Shown here in pieces: positions 1 through 11,719 of a stretch of 64,000 nucleotides of DNA. Source of the stretch: Selaginella tamariscina (taxonomy: Eukaryota; Streptophyta; Lycopodiopsida; Selaginellales; Selaginellaceae); NCBI GenBank assembly GCA_003024785.1, contig PUQB01000218.1:186001-250000 (forward strand). Direction: 5' to 3'. The stretch's first letter is position 1, and each line of letters opens with the position of its first letter. The notes beneath the pieces are model-generated. The model made no database searches. It was not told the origin of the DNA and saw only the letters and a program-made list of their open reading frames with translations. A program made the position numbers and the translations under genes.

Positions 1-892
1 GGTTCAAGTCGAATGGAGGTTAGTAGGTAACCGGGTCGATTCCCATTCTCGGTTCAAGTCGAATGGAGGTTAGTAAGGTAACCGGGTCGATTCGAATGGA
101 GGTTTTCCATTCTCGAGTTCAAGTCGAATGGAGGTTAGTAAGGTAACCGGGTCGATTCGAATGGAGGTTAGTAAGGTAACCGGGTCGATTCCCATTGCAT
201 CCCGTCCTTTTGAGTCGAATGGAGGTTAGTAAGGTAACCGGGTCGATTCGAATGGAGGTTAGTAAGGTAACCGGATCGATTCCCATTCTCGGGTTCAAGT
301 CGAATGGAGGTTAGTAAGGTAACCGGGTCGATTCCCATTGCATCCCGTCCTTTTGAGGTCGAATGGAGGTTAGTAAGGTAACCGGGTCGATTCGAATGGA
401 GGCATCCCGTCCTTTTGAGGTCGAATGGAGGTTAGTAAGGTAACCGGGTCGATTCGAATGGAGGTTAGTAAGGTAACCGGATCGATTTCCCATTCTCGGG
501 TTTCAAGTCGAATGGAGGTTAGTAAGGTACCGGATCGATTCCCATTCTCGGGTTCAAGTCGAATGGAGGTTAGTAAGGTAACCGAGTCGATTCCCATTGC
601 ATCCGTCCTTTGAGGTCGAATGGAGGTTAGTAAGGTAACCGGGTCGATTCGAATGGAGGTTAGTAAGGTAACCGGATCGATTCCCATTCTCGGGTTCAAG
701 TCGAATGGAGGTTAGTAGGTTCAAGTCGAATGGAGGTTAGTAAGGTAACCGGGTCGATTCCCATTGCATCCCGTCCTTTTGAGGGCTTGCCTTGGGTTCT
801 CAGGGTCGATTCCCATTGCATCCCGTCCTTTCTCGGGTTCAAGTCGAAATGGTTAATTTTTGCCTTTTCCCATTGCATCCCGTCCTTTTGAG
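1..892. repeat. Minisatellite with a two-linker structure
   Basis: The stretch is made of about 18 copies of a roughly 34-bp core that begins TCGAATGGAGGTTAGTAAGG and ends ACCGGGTCGATT. Cores are joined either directly or through one of two linkers: CCCATTCTCGGGTTCAAG, or a longer one with CCCATTGCATCCCGTCC followed by TTTTGAGG. Copies differ by one or two bases and several are truncated. The array begins before the window does. Short ORFs on both strands are by-products of the repeat and I do not consider them genes. Confidence 0.93.
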
Positions 893-1261
893 GCCTTGCC
901 CGAGACTTAAACTCGAGACCTTTTGATTAACACACATGTGTTAACCACTGGTCTGTATGATCCTGGATGCTAAAGCTACACCATCAACAGCAAGGCGTAT
1001 ATTCATACGCATGTTCCAGACCAATGTGGACCACACATTCCCAGTTGTGGATCACACATTCCAGACCAGTTGTGGACCATACAATCCTCAGGACCTCAGA
1101 TATATAAACAGGGTTCTAGTTCCAGGTTTCTCAGAGTCATTCAAACACCAGTCTTCGGCCTTGTGTTTCATTTTGTATTCATTTCTTTCTTGAATACAAT
1201 CTCCTCCTTTCAAGGTTCCACCCTTGTTCTAAAGGTTTGCCCTTTGCACAAGGTCGTGACA
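893..1261 (+). mobile_element. Solo-LTR-like dispersed repeat, copy 1
   Basis: This segment is clearly similar, in the same orientation, to 46010-46338. Shared landmarks are a block around CAACAGCAAGGCGTATATTC, a TATA-like TATATAAACAG at 1101, and a common end CACAAGGTCGTGACA (CACAAGGTTGTGACA in the other copy). The sequences diverge immediately after that CA end, which suggests the 3' boundary of an LTR. No internal region or coding sequence is attached. An LTR origin is inferred from the TATA box and the sharp boundary ending in CA. Confidence 0.6.
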
Positions 1262-1283
1262 CTCATTCTGGTAACAACCTTGG

Positions 1284-2027
1284 TGTCAAGCCACGATCTA
1301 GGAACCAGGAAGAGAGCAGGATCCCAAGAACAAGAAGGCTTGACTCAGGAACATGACGGAAAGCATGACAGGAACTCAGGAATTCAGGAGCAAGACAGGA
1401 ATAGGATAGGAATCCAGGAGCAAGACAAGAAGGCACAAGACAGGATCCAGGAACAAGACAGAAACAGGAATAGGATCCGGGAACAGGACAGGACTGGGAA
1501 TAAGATAGAGCAGGACATGATCCAGGAGCAGGACAGGATCCAGGAGCAGGACAGGAAACAGGAGCGAGACAAGAGCAAGACAGGAAATAAGACAAGAACA
1601 AGACAAGACAAGATTGATCGTAGTAAGACTGGTGTTTGATAGTAACTGATTGTACAATAATTAGGTCGGAGCTTTTATGCTCACAACTCCAAGAGCTAAT
1701 CTAGGCATGAGCATGAGTGCTAAAAGTGGTTGCATGCATGCATGCAGAGGTTAAGATGAGTCCACATGTCCCTTATCCTCTAGGCATATCCTATGGCAAT
1801 ATCCTGTAGAATATCTTGCAACCGTATCCTATATCCGGAATCCCTGTAAGAATATCCTGTAGGAAAATCCTGTAACCCATATCCTGTATCCGGAATCCTG
1901 TATCCTGTATCGGGTCGTGACAGCACCTCCTCTCTAAAGACGAGTTCCATGAGGTTTTGGACCTGGTTTAGCAGGATAATGCGATGAAAGGTAGCAACTT
2001 TGGAAGAAGCATGGAGTAAGTTGGATT
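1284..2027 (-). mobile_element. 3' end of a Ty3/gypsy chromovirus, reverse orientation, truncated
   Basis: Read on the minus strand this is the 3' end of the same family as the nested element at 8731-12689. Positions 2027-1923 match the codons just after the chromodomain and the polypurine tract (AGAGGAGGTGC), and 1922-1284 are a 639-bp LTR running from TGTCACGACC to GGCTTGACA. The LTR contains a purine/pyrimidine-asymmetric minisatellite (variants of CAGGAGCAAGACAGGATC on the plus strand), which produces long spurious ORFs on both strands. The element stops abruptly where LTR1 of the large composite begins at 2028. Its missing 5' part is not found on the far side of the composite. Confidence 0.85.
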
Positions 2028-3860
2028 TGTCATAGTTTTTACTATGACTCGACCCTTTACTTTGGACGTTGACTGTTGTTACCTACTGTACTATGTTGAT
2101 GGACCCTAGATGTAGTAGGAAACAGGCCCGCTTAGTGCACTTGGGTATCTGGTGATGGTCCGGCCGGGTGTCATTAGGTATTTGCAGGAAACTCTAAGCG
2201 AAGCTAGAACTTACCTTTAGAAACCCACCCCCAATTTTGACGTCCCGAATAGGCTGATTGGTCTTTGCAGATGAGTTCGGCGTGTTAAGTAGGGTTAGGA
2301 ACACCCCTAGGGTTGACCTAACCCTAGGGTTGCCCTAACCCACGCCCTAAAACCCCCACCCCCTTGGGTAGGGTTTAGGGGTAGGAGTAAGGGTGAGTTA
2401 TAGGCTCATATTGCTAATTTCTAAGGGGCTAAAATTCAGTGCCAGCCCACTAACACAATAGGAAAAGAGGGGGGGGGGGGCTCCGTCACATAAATAAGGT
2501 AGAGTATAGTAGGAGAGCTCCTGGGTTCATGAATGAGTTCGTTGCTCTTCTGCCGGTGCAAGCTTCAGCTTGTGTCGTTAAGGTACAACCCTCTGTTGTG
2601 CCGCCCTAACTTCCAGATGCCAGGGGTACGTCCCACCTTCGGGGTAGCTTACCCTTAACGTTGGCGAATCCATGCCTGGGAGGTCTTGTCGGATGCACGT
2701 TCCAAGAGGCAGAGGTTGAGGCTTGTCTCCAGCCTCCTCCTCCACGTCAAGCTAGGTGTAGCACTCACGGCCAAGCAAGGCACATCCGTGTCCTTGTCCA
2801 ACTGTGGGCGTGGGATCTTGTTTGACAGGTTCACGTTACCTGGTTCCTGAGGGTTCATTGAGGGGTTCTAGAGTTGGCATTTAGGAACCACGTTTGTGGT
2901 ACTTGGTGCAACTCTTGAATCTAAGGGCTATGGCATGATAGCCCACATCTTGGAAGGCAGTGTCACATGGAGATGTGACACTGGGCTAAACGTCACATGG
3001 TACAACGCCCGAGGCACGCCCTTTGGGGTTATGTCATGGGCTTGTCGCTAAGGGGTTGGATACTCTAGCAAACAGGCATGCTTGTGCTTGCACTAGGGTG
3101 CTAAGCCTTGGGCATCCGCTCAAGGGAGGTTAGGTCTCGTAACTAGGTGTGCTTTGGCACACTTGGCTAGGGGAGTGTTCTCCTTGGAATCCAGGGTTGA
3201 ACAACCTAAGCTCATTAGCAGAAGCCCTTTCGTAAGGCACTCGCAAGGTCATGTGCTTAGGGTTATCCCAAACCTAGCCTTAGGGAGTTTGCTTAGCAGA
3301 ACACTCGTGTCCGCCTACGGCGCACACTCGTGTCCTCACTAAGTACTAGCCCTAGGTCTAGGGTATAACTTGGCCACTCAAACCCTTAGGGGTTAGTCGT
3401 GGTTCAGGGTACCCCTTGTCGCCCTAAAGGGGTTGTACTCCCGGATGAGGGTGATTCCTCAAGGGGTAAGTGACGATGCCTTAGCTCTGTCAGGGGTATG
3501 TGTGGAACACACGTCTCCTTGATGGGGGTTAGGGCATGAGCCTGTCTAGGTCTTCTAGGGCAAGACCCTAAGTCAACTAGGGTTATCCCTCAAGGGTTTT
3601 GGGGGAGACACTCTAGGGAGACTTAGGCTAAACCCTAAGTCAACTAGGGTTATCCCTCAAGGGTTCTGGGGGCAGACATTCTAGGGAGACTTAGGCTAAA
3701 CCCTAAGTCTCCTGTCCACTTGGGCATTAGAGTCTAACCCTAGGGGTCGTTGGGGTTGTTCTGGGAAACTTAGCGTTGCTCACACAGGGTGATGACGCCG
3801 AATGGCCACCTGGCAGCCACGTGTTGCCACGTGTTGGCCCTTTGGGTTAAAACTCTGACA
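2028..3860 (+). repeat. LTR1 of the LARD-like element
   Basis: This is a 1833-bp LTR, TG...CA bounded. It contains a run of 12 G residues near 2470, telomere-like CCCTAA/TTAGGG islands at 2295-2345 and 3540-3720, and a short tandem duplication with AAGTCAACTAGGGTTATCCC at about 3570 and 3630. It is the uninterrupted reference copy for LTR2 and LTR3. A 62-codon ORF (3154-3342) recurs in LTR3 but is part of the LTR, not evidence of a gene. Confidence 0.9.
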
Positions 3861-3876
3861 ATTGGTATCGGAGCCT
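3861..3876 (+). other. Primer-binding site (tRNA-iMet type), first unit
   Basis: TTGGTATCGGAGCC directly follows the LTR end and fits the usual plant retroelement primer-binding site TGGTATCAGAGC complementary to initiator tRNA-Met. The second unit has the same site at 13845 with one base missing (TTGGTATGGAGCC). Confidence 0.85.
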
Positions 3877-6800
3877 ATTCTCTACGGTCAGTAGGACTAC
3901 CTAAAGTGTAGTGTATTTTAGGGTTTAGTTAGTTCTAAATTTTTGAAGTACTCTATCACTTTCGGCTAATGTCTGAATTCTGCGTGGAGAGTTGGTCCTG
4001 AGATCTATAACTCTTCAGAGTACACCTACTTCATAAGTGGGTGTGGGTTATGGACTTAGAAGGTAGCACTTGGAAGTCAGCTTCCAAGTTGTATGCCAGG
4101 TTATTTTACCTTATGGTTGTCCAGGTTACTTTACCATTACTTCCACAAGACGGCGTGTTAGTTTGTTCTGGCTTACAAACTAAGTCTTGTGAGATGGGCA
4201 TTGTGATATCCTTTCTACATTATTGAAAATTTTTCTTTTTCTTTAAGGTGTTTGAATTTGGGATAACACATGATTTGAAAACGTGATATGTCCATTGAGT
4301 TTTGGCTTAGTCAAGATTCAATATCGTTCCAGCAATAGTGTTCAAACGGGGAAAGACTTATGTTCAGAAGTGCATCTTTGACTTCGGGAGAAGGGGCATA
4401 TTCAAACATAAGAATGAACACTACATTTTGACATAAAGTGTAAAATAAGCTCTTATTATAGTGCATGTTTCCGAGAGTGTAACTCTAGAAGCAGACTATG
4501 GTGATGAACTTATAATACAACGGAATGTCGAATATTAACATATGATGAATATGTTAAGCAGTTGGTTCGAAGATCCAATGTAATCAAAGTATTGTCCGAT
4601 GGCAATATTTGATGACGCTAGCTGCAAGTAACATTAGGTGAAATAGTTTACTAAGTTCAAGTCCTATTTGAACAAAGTACAACTTGAAACCTTAGTTAGT
4701 TGTAAGGCGCACTTTGTATTCAAGTTAGCTAGCTCGACTAACTTGATTATGAAGTTATCTCATATGGGATCATAAGAGGATAGATAATATTGGCAGTCGG
4801 TTTAATGTTGCATCCTATCAATGTTTTGGGATAGATGGCATGATCTATCAGAAAGAGTAATGTTGGAAACATACGTTTACATTTTTAGTTTACTGAGTAA
4901 TGAAGACTTGCATAGTGAAGGCGTTCGGCGCACACTTGTGCATTTTCATTGTTAACTCTTTAATCTTGAAACTGTAACGTTGTTTGCAATGTGGGATAAG
5001 CTCTTGAACAAGGGTGATTCCTTGGTTAAGAAGAGCATGATTTGGGATTCTTCACTTTGTTTATCGACTAAGTAAGGAAACTTGCTAAGTTTGATAACTT
5101 ATGTTGAGAATTACCAATGAGCTAGTAATAGTCGATTTCCATTGGAGGTTTAAGTGCATGTACCTCCTCAGAGAGTCGGTGTTCGATGAGAATTGAAAGT
5201 TGATATTGATTTTCAATATCAATTTTATTTTAGAGTCGAATACGATTATTCAAAAGACGGTTTCTTGACTCTGCATCATGGTCGCAAATGTGGGCACTTA
5301 AAGAACAAATAAAGTATGTATCTTCAATCTTTCGAATATTGAAAAATAGAACTATTCTTGACTCAAGGTTTGATTGTATTCCTTGGGTTAGTTGTTAGTT
5401 CTATCTCAAGGTTTGATGGTGTTCCTTGAGTTGGTTCAATATTCTTGTAAGTATGATATTGTGTAGCGGGATTAGCTCAAGAAGATGGTGTCCCTTCTTG
5501 ATGATTGTAGTTCAAGGTTCGTCCAATATCCGGTTCGAGAATATGAGGTTTCCTATCACCTCATCTGTTGAGATATTTATATTCTAAACTTTGGAAATTT
5601 GTGACAATCTTTTCAAGATTGGTTATAAATGACTTGTCAAAGTATATGATATCTCTTCAATATTGAGTTTGGAGCGCTCAATATCAAACTTGGTTATGAT
5701 CACATGAGGTGGCCGTAATCATATAATATAAAGACTCAAGTGGATTTGAGTCTGACACTTTGGTAAGGCACTACCTTAGTGTTATAACTTGAAACGTGTT
5801 TTCAAGTTAGTTGAGAAATGAGACATTTCTCAATACATTGCTTGAGGGGCAATGTGATACTTTCTGGATTGCTAGGTGTCTAGAGTGAATAATGTATCTT
5901 AGTTCAATGTACTAGATATTTTATTCATGTTTGGGGAGATCTATTGAATTATAAGGTACTAAAACATGAAGTTGATATAACACTTCAGTGTTATGATAAC
6001 ATTTATGTGGAGGTTGATATCTTACTAAATCAATTAGATGAACCAGACACTAGTTCATGATTCCTCTTAGTCTCTGAACAAGTTCCTCGAAACTGTCATA
6101 ACATTATATTCCATCTCAAAATTGAAGTTCGGTTCATGTAAACTAAGACCATATCTATATTAGTTGTAGCATTTCGATAAATTGATATGATTGTAAGTTT
6201 ATATCTAGTATAACAACTAGTTGATAAGCTTAGGATTTGAACGTTAAAACGATCATTATCCATTCGAGAGTATCAATATCGAAATTGTGACTATTTATAG
6301 AATAAGGATTAGTTTTAAAAGATGTTTATCAAAACACTAGTTGCTTCAATTAGTGAAAATGCTATACTTCGGTATAGTGTTGAGAAACATTTACGAAATC
6401 AAGTTTAAGAGTTGGAAATAAATATAATGTTATGGAGGCGTGCAGTATTCGAATTCAGAGAGACTCTTATCGTGGAAACTAAGTTTAAAATTTGGTATTT
6501 TGAACTTAGTAGATAAGAGTTAGGAAGTATTGAACGGCATCTAGTATGATGTGCTCTTTGGGGAATGAGTACAATGAGTGACAATTAAGAGACGTGTTAT
6601 CTAAAGGTTGTCGATTGAGGCACTAGAGATGGGTTGAATTTCCTGGTTTCCACATTGGTTTATAAGAAAGGTATGTTAGCTTATCTGGTCCCTGAACTGG
6701 TCGGTGTTATGAAAGAGTACAAAGTTTTGTGAAAGACAATGGTAGTGCTATCACACTTGGTCAATTTGACTGAATTTGATTCCTATCGGGAATAAATTTA

Positions 6801-7544
6801 TGTTAATAACACACCAAGTGGATGAGTTGGTAGTTGGCAAGACCTTGTTGTATACATGTGTACAGCCATGCGCCTCTGTGATCGCCTCTGGCCAGATTGA
6901 CATGTTTACAAAGAACAGGGTTTTACGAATTGTACTCTTGTATCGGAAAAGAGCTTGATTCCGATAAAAGTCTCATACTTAGTCTGGCGTAACTATATAC
7001 TAACAAGATAGGTATAGTAGCAGACCCTTATGAAAAGGGGTAATGAGAAACACCGAGGGATGCAGAGATGTAAGCTATAATATCGTAACATGTGGACATG
7101 TGGACCATTGGAAAATCAAAGAAATGCGAAGTGCTTGTTGTGCGCTAGATGACAGAGGTCGTCAACAGCGTTTAATATAAGGAATAAAGCAAGTCTTTAT
7201 TTCTTATTAACCAAGGGGCCGGCAACAACACTAACTAGAGGCCTCCAATATAAATTCTAGTTAAGTAAAGAAATTAACCAGTGTTGTGTGCGTCGGGTGA
7301 CAGACTTTGCAGACGTGCAAAAGGTCTCCAAGTGACTTCATGTCGCAGGTGGTGCCTCCGGCAGCTGGGTTTACGACTCAGTGAACGACGGTTCTGAAGT
7401 ACTTGGTTTCGCGTAATGCAAGGGGGGTAATAAATTATGTGAACTTTTGGCTGACTCCGCATAGAGTGATATGTTAGTTTTGGTTAGTTTTTCTAACATT
7501 ATCTAGTCTTGGAGTTGGACGTCAACGAGGACGTTGACATTTTC
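3877..7544 (+). mobile_element. Internal region of LARD-like element, first unit, non-coding
   Basis: About 3.7 kb of AT-rich sequence between primer-binding site and polypurine tract. I see no gag, protease, reverse transcriptase or integrase similarity in any frame. It aligns along its whole length with 13860-17543, with many small indels and a few replaced stretches (around 4780 versus 14760). It contains numerous short inverted words (for example TTGATATTGATTTTCAATATCAA near 5200, described in pieces), typical of structured non-coding element interiors. Confidence 0.8.
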
Positions 7545-7558
7545 AAAGGCGGGGAGTG
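7545..7558 (+). other. Polypurine tract, first unit
   Basis: AAAGGCGGGGAGTG lies immediately upstream of the LTR2 start TGTCATAG. The identical tract precedes LTR3 at 17544-17557. It is the expected plus-strand priming site. Confidence 0.85.
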
Positions 7559-7881
7559 TGTCATAGTTTTTACTATGACTCGACCCTTTACTTTGGACGT
7601 TGACTGTTGTTACCTACTGTACTATGTTGATGGACCCTAGATGTAGTAGGAAACAGGCCCGCTTAGTGCACTTGGGTATCTGGTGATGGTCCGGCCGGGT
7701 GTCATTAGGTATTTGCAGGAAACTCTAAGCGAAGCTAGAACTTACCTTCTAGAAACCCACCCCCAATTTTGACGTCCCGAATAGGCTGATTGGTCTTTGC
7801 AGATGAGTTCGTGTGTTAAGTAGGGTTAGGAACACCCCTAGGGTTGACCTAACCCTAGGGTTGCCCTAACCCACGCCCTAA

Positions 7882-8304
7882 GAGGCGGTTCACATGTGCC
7901 CCTCACCCTCAAGAATCTTTTACCCTGGGGAGGTCACATGTGCTATTTTACCCTCACCCTCGTGAGGGTCTCAAGGGCAAGATTTTAAATCAGCCTAGAT
8001 TTAATTAAATTCCCTCACCCTCATGAGGGTGAGAATATGCTTTTTCTTGTCACGTGTCTCATTACAATAGGTTTAAATAAAGATTTTAAAAATATATATT
8101 AATAAATAATAAAGATTTTAATTTATTTTATTTATATTAAAATATATATATAATGAGATGCTTACAATTCTAATTTATATTTATTTTATTTTAAAAATAA
8201 AATTTATTAAATTTAAATTAAAACACGAGGGTAAATAGGTCACGTGTGACCCTCACCCTCACCTTCACCCTCACATGAGGGTGAGGGCACATGTGAACCG
8301 CCTC
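7882..8304. mobile_element. Tourist-like MITE with TAA target duplication
   Basis: This is a 423-bp insertion present in LTR2 only; LTR1 and LTR3 read straight through. It is bounded by near-perfect terminal inverted repeats of about 28 bp starting GAGGCGGTTCACATGTG, with direct TAA on both sides (7879-7881 and 8305-8307). The interior is very AT-rich with no ORF. A 3-bp TAA duplication together with long TIRs is characteristic of PIF/Harbinger-derived (Tourist) MITEs; family assignment rests on those two features only. Confidence 0.85.
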
Positions 8305-8730
8305 TAAAACCCCCACCCCTTGGGTAGGGTTTAGGGGTAGGAGTAAGGGTGAGTTATAAGCTCATATTGCTAATTTGTCTAAGGGGCTAAAATTCAGTGC
8401 CAGCCCACTAACACATATAGGAAAAGAGGGGGGGGGGGGCTCCGTCACATAAATAAGGTAGAGTATACATAGGAGAGCTCCTGGGTTCATGAATGAGTTC
8501 GTTGCTCTTCTGCCGGTGCAAGCTTCAGCTTGTGTCGTTAAGGTACAACCCTTTGTTGTGCCGCCCTAACTTTCAGATGCCAGGGGTACGTCCCACCTTC
8601 GGGGTAGCTTACCCTTAACGTTGGCGAATCCATGCCTGGAGGTCTTGACGAAATGCACGTTCCAAGAGGCAGAGGTTGAGGCTTGTCTCCAGCTCCTCCT
8701 CCACGTCAAGCTAGGTGTAGCACTCACAGC

Positions 8731-9251
8731 TGTCACAACCCGATGCAAGATACAGGATTCCGGATACAGGATACAGGATGCAGGATTTCGGATACAGGAT
8801 ACGGGTTACAGGATATGCCTGTAGGATATTCCTACAGGATATACCTATAGAATATTCCTATAGGATATGCCTATAGGATATGCTAGAGGATAAGGGACAC
8901 TATTCTTAGCTCATGACTAGAAGACTCATGACTAGATTAGCTTGGAGTTGTGAGCATAAAAGCTCCGACCTAATTGTTGTACAATCAGTTACTATCAACA
9001 CCAGTCATTCTACGATTATTCTTGTTCCTTGTTCTTGTCTTGTTCTTGTCTTACTCTTTGCCTCCTGCTCCTGTTGCTCCCGATCCTATCCTGTTCCTGT
9101 CTAGCTCCTAGATCTGTCCTGCGTCTTGTCTTGCTCCTGAGTTCCTAGTTCCTGTCTTGTTTCCTATCCTACACTCGGTCCTGTTCCTGAGTCAAGCCTT
9201 CCTATTCTTGGAATCCTACTCTCTTCCTGGTTCCTGGATCGTGGCTTGACA
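8731..9251 (+). repeat. 5' LTR of nested chromovirus
   Basis: 521 bp, from TGTCACAACC to GGCTTGACA. It is 73 bp shorter than the 3' LTR, mainly because part of the pyrimidine-rich minisatellite (CCTGTCTTGCTCCCGGATC-type units, near 9060) is missing, as expected from slippage in the repeat. The promoter-proximal half carries ACAGGATA-type short repeats. Confidence 0.9.
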
Positions 9252-9349
9252 GTTTGATAGTAACTGCTTTCATAGCTCTTCGTTTTCCAGCTACTTTTTT
9301 TCCTTGATTCTTTTCCTTCGTTTTTCTCCTTTCTTTCTTTCATAAGATC

Positions 9350-10335
9350 ATGGCTGATTTTGAGCACTTTCAACGTGAGCACCAAATGTTGCTTCATGAG
9401 CTGGCCACTTTGCGCCAAGTGGTCACCGATCTGCAAGGCTCCACCCATGCGGCACATGCAGCTGCTGATGCATCCTCCAAGGCTGCTGCGCAGGCTCTCT
9501 CTCAGGCATCGGTGGTTCCTTCTTCATCGAACTTTTCTCCGGAGCCGAAGATCAACATGCCAGAGAAGTTCAGTGGAAACCGTGCCGATTTCCAAGTTTC
9601 TGAATCAGATCCGGCTCTTAATCCGCATGCAACCACGCCGCTACTCGACGGATGCACAAAAGGTTGGCCTTTTGGCATCCTTACTAAGTGGATCTCCACG
9701 AGCTTGGGTTGCTCCCTTGCTGGAGCGTGACGACCCATTGATGGAAGACTTTGAAGGTTTCGTGGCTGCCTTTGAAGCTTGTTTTGGAGATCCCGATAAG
9801 TACCGTTCTGCATGCACGAAGTTACGGAAGCTCACACAAGGATCCAGACTAGCTTCCGTTTATGCATCCGAATTTCAGTAATTGTGCACGAACATTCCAT
9901 GGGACGAGACTGCATTGATCGAACACTTCCGTTTTGGGCTGAGGGATGATGTGAAGGACCTTCTCCTTACATTACCGGATGCTCAAACGTTAGCAGAGAT
10001 CATGCAACAGGCCGTTCGCTGCGACAACTGTTTGTTCGAGCACCGTCAGGAAAAATTCCGTCAGCAGTTCCTGCCAACCAATCCTGTAGCCGTAGCACAT
10101 GTTCCTACGACACCTTCTGGAGCAGTTCCTATGGAGGTTAACAAATCCAAGCGTGGCCCACTTTCAGCTGCTGAGAAGCAACGTCGTCGGGGTGAGAACC
10201 TATGCTTGTATTGTGGTGCAGCAGGACACAAGGTGGCGAAATGTCCTAAAAAGCCAGAAAGTTCAAGACGCGTGAAGCCGAAGCTAAAGTTCAGTCGGAA
10301 AACTTCAATGTCCACTTCGTCTAGGAGCCGCGAAG
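9350..10335 (+). pseudogene. gag remnant of the nested chromovirus
   Basis: The start at 9350 (MADFEHFQREHQ) opens a gag-like N-terminus with an Ala-rich coiled segment and a PEKFSGN motif. The frame then shifts near 9590 to a second frame carrying the typical retrotransposon gag core (FLNQIRLL, LLSGSPRAWVAPLLE, FEACFGDPDK), reaches a stop at about 9879 and continues in frame from 9882. A CCHC zinc knuckle follows (CLYCGAAGHKVAKCP). The order is that of an intact Ty3/gypsy gag, but with at least one frameshift and one stop. The gag style recalls the Tcn1-like chromoviruses reported from fungi and non-seed plants, which is inference from motif style only. Confidence 0.85.
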
Positions 10336-10719
10336 TTGGACGTAGGTGCAGGCTCCATTGGTGCTGCTCATACCATTCCATCACTCAAGTTTCCTGTACA
10401 CATTCGCCTCAATAACCGAGAGCTCAAGGAGTTTGCCCTGTTAGACACTGGTGCAAATGCATGTTTCATGGATGACACTTTTGCAGCTCACCATGGCATT
10501 CCGATGGTGAAGTTGAAGCGTGCAATTCCTGTAGAGGTGGCCGATGGTCGTTTGATTGCTTTTGGCACAGTTACCCACGCTACCACACCTCTCTCTTGCA
10601 GTCATGGTGCATTCAACTATTCTATTTCCTTCAAACTTGATCAAGACTCGGTCGACTCCCATCATTTTTGGCATGCCATGGTTCTTTGTTGCAAATCCGT
10701 AGATCGACTAGAGGTCTAG
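10336..10719 (+). pseudogene. Retroviral-type aspartic protease domain of the nested chromovirus
   Basis: This open stretch contains the active-site motif LLDTGANACFMDD, a flap-region-like segment (IPVEVADGRLIAFG) and strand motifs of a Ty3/gypsy protease. It follows the zinc knuckle directly, in the usual gag-protease order. It is shown as a pseudogene because it is part of a defective polyprotein, not because the domain itself is broken. Confidence 0.82.
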
Positions 10720-11339
10720 GACGCTCACGTTTTTCTCTCCAGCAGCCAGGATCAATCCTGTACCTTCCTGCGTGCAGGATACATCCTTGGTGTCTGAGGC
10801 AATACAAGCTACAGGATTGACCGTGCCTGTTCCTGTACCAGTGTTGGAGACTCTTCCTCGACAGGATTCACCTCATGTCAGTTCCTCAGCACATCCGCAG
10901 GTTCTCTCCACTCCTGTAAGTTTGCGGATTCCTGTACAGGGTTCTTCCAATCCTGTATCAGTGTCGAAGGTTCCTCCTCAACAGGATCCACCTCTTGTTG
11001 GTTCGTCAGCACACTCACAGGCTTCCCTCACTCCTGTGCAACACGGACTTCTGTACAAGATTCTTCCATCCTGTACACTCGTCAACATCACACAGGTTTC
11101 TCCCAATCCTACCTCCTTTTGTTACTCTACCTCTGTTCCACCCCCCAAGATCCTTCCTCTTTTTCAGTCACAACTCCCTCCTGCTCCTCTCCGAGTTCTT
11201 ACCATTACCATGCATGAACTTACCACTGATCCTGCTCCTTTCCACCTTTTTGCCTTTCAAGTAACTCCTACGTCCTCTTCTACCTTTCCTGTGTCTAACT
11301 CTCCTGTTTTTCAATCTCCTTCACCTACTCCTTCTCCTT

Positions 11340-11719
11340 CTCCTCCTTCTTCTCTACCATCCAAGTACCACGACTTTAAGGACGTTTTTGACAAGCACAA
11401 GGCTACAGTTCTTCCTGTTCACAGGTCCTACAACTGTCCTATTGATCTTGCAGAAGGAAAGACTCCACCGTTCGGACGATTTACGCATTGTCACCCACAG
11501 AGTTGGAGGTTCTTCGCCAATACATTGAGGACAACTTGCATCCGGCTTCATTCGTCACTCAAGTCCCCTGCAGGAGCGCCTACTTCTTTGTCAAGAAAGA
11601 AGGATGGGAGCTTACGTTTGGTTGTGGGACTACAGGGGCTTGAATCAAGTTACCATTCGGAATCGGTACCTTGCCATTGATCCCGGAACTCTCGATCGGC
11701 TGCGAGGAGCAAAGGTGTT
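11340..11719 (+). pseudogene. Reverse-transcriptase N-terminal fragment of the nested chromovirus
   Basis: After a Pro/Ser-rich linker (10772-11340) there is a segment with YHDFKDVFDKHKA, LPVHRSYNCPIDL and then, across frames, KKDGSLRLVV, DYRGLNQVTIRNRY and DRLRGAKVF. These are the early conserved blocks of Ty3/gypsy reverse transcriptase. The catalytic YxDD block and everything after it is absent: at about 11719 the sequence passes straight into post-integrase sequence. Confidence 0.85.

Noticed and set aside
1..892. Regular repeats resembling a CRISPR array
   Set aside because: Cores are joined directly or by the same two linkers; there are no unique spacers and the genome is a plant.
1070..1657. 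Long ORFs rich in QEQDR on the plus strand and Ser/Cys/Leu on the minus strand
   Set aside because: They arise from the purine-rich minisatellite inside a reverse chromovirus LTR; no domain and no start context.
2295..2400. CCCTAA/TTAGGG islands as an interstitial telomere
   Set aside because: Short, irregular and present at the same place in each LTR copy, so they belong to the LTR.
3154..3342. 62-codon ORF also found at 18680-18868
   Set aside because: Conserved only because both lie in copies of the same LTR, and it is interrupted in LTR2.
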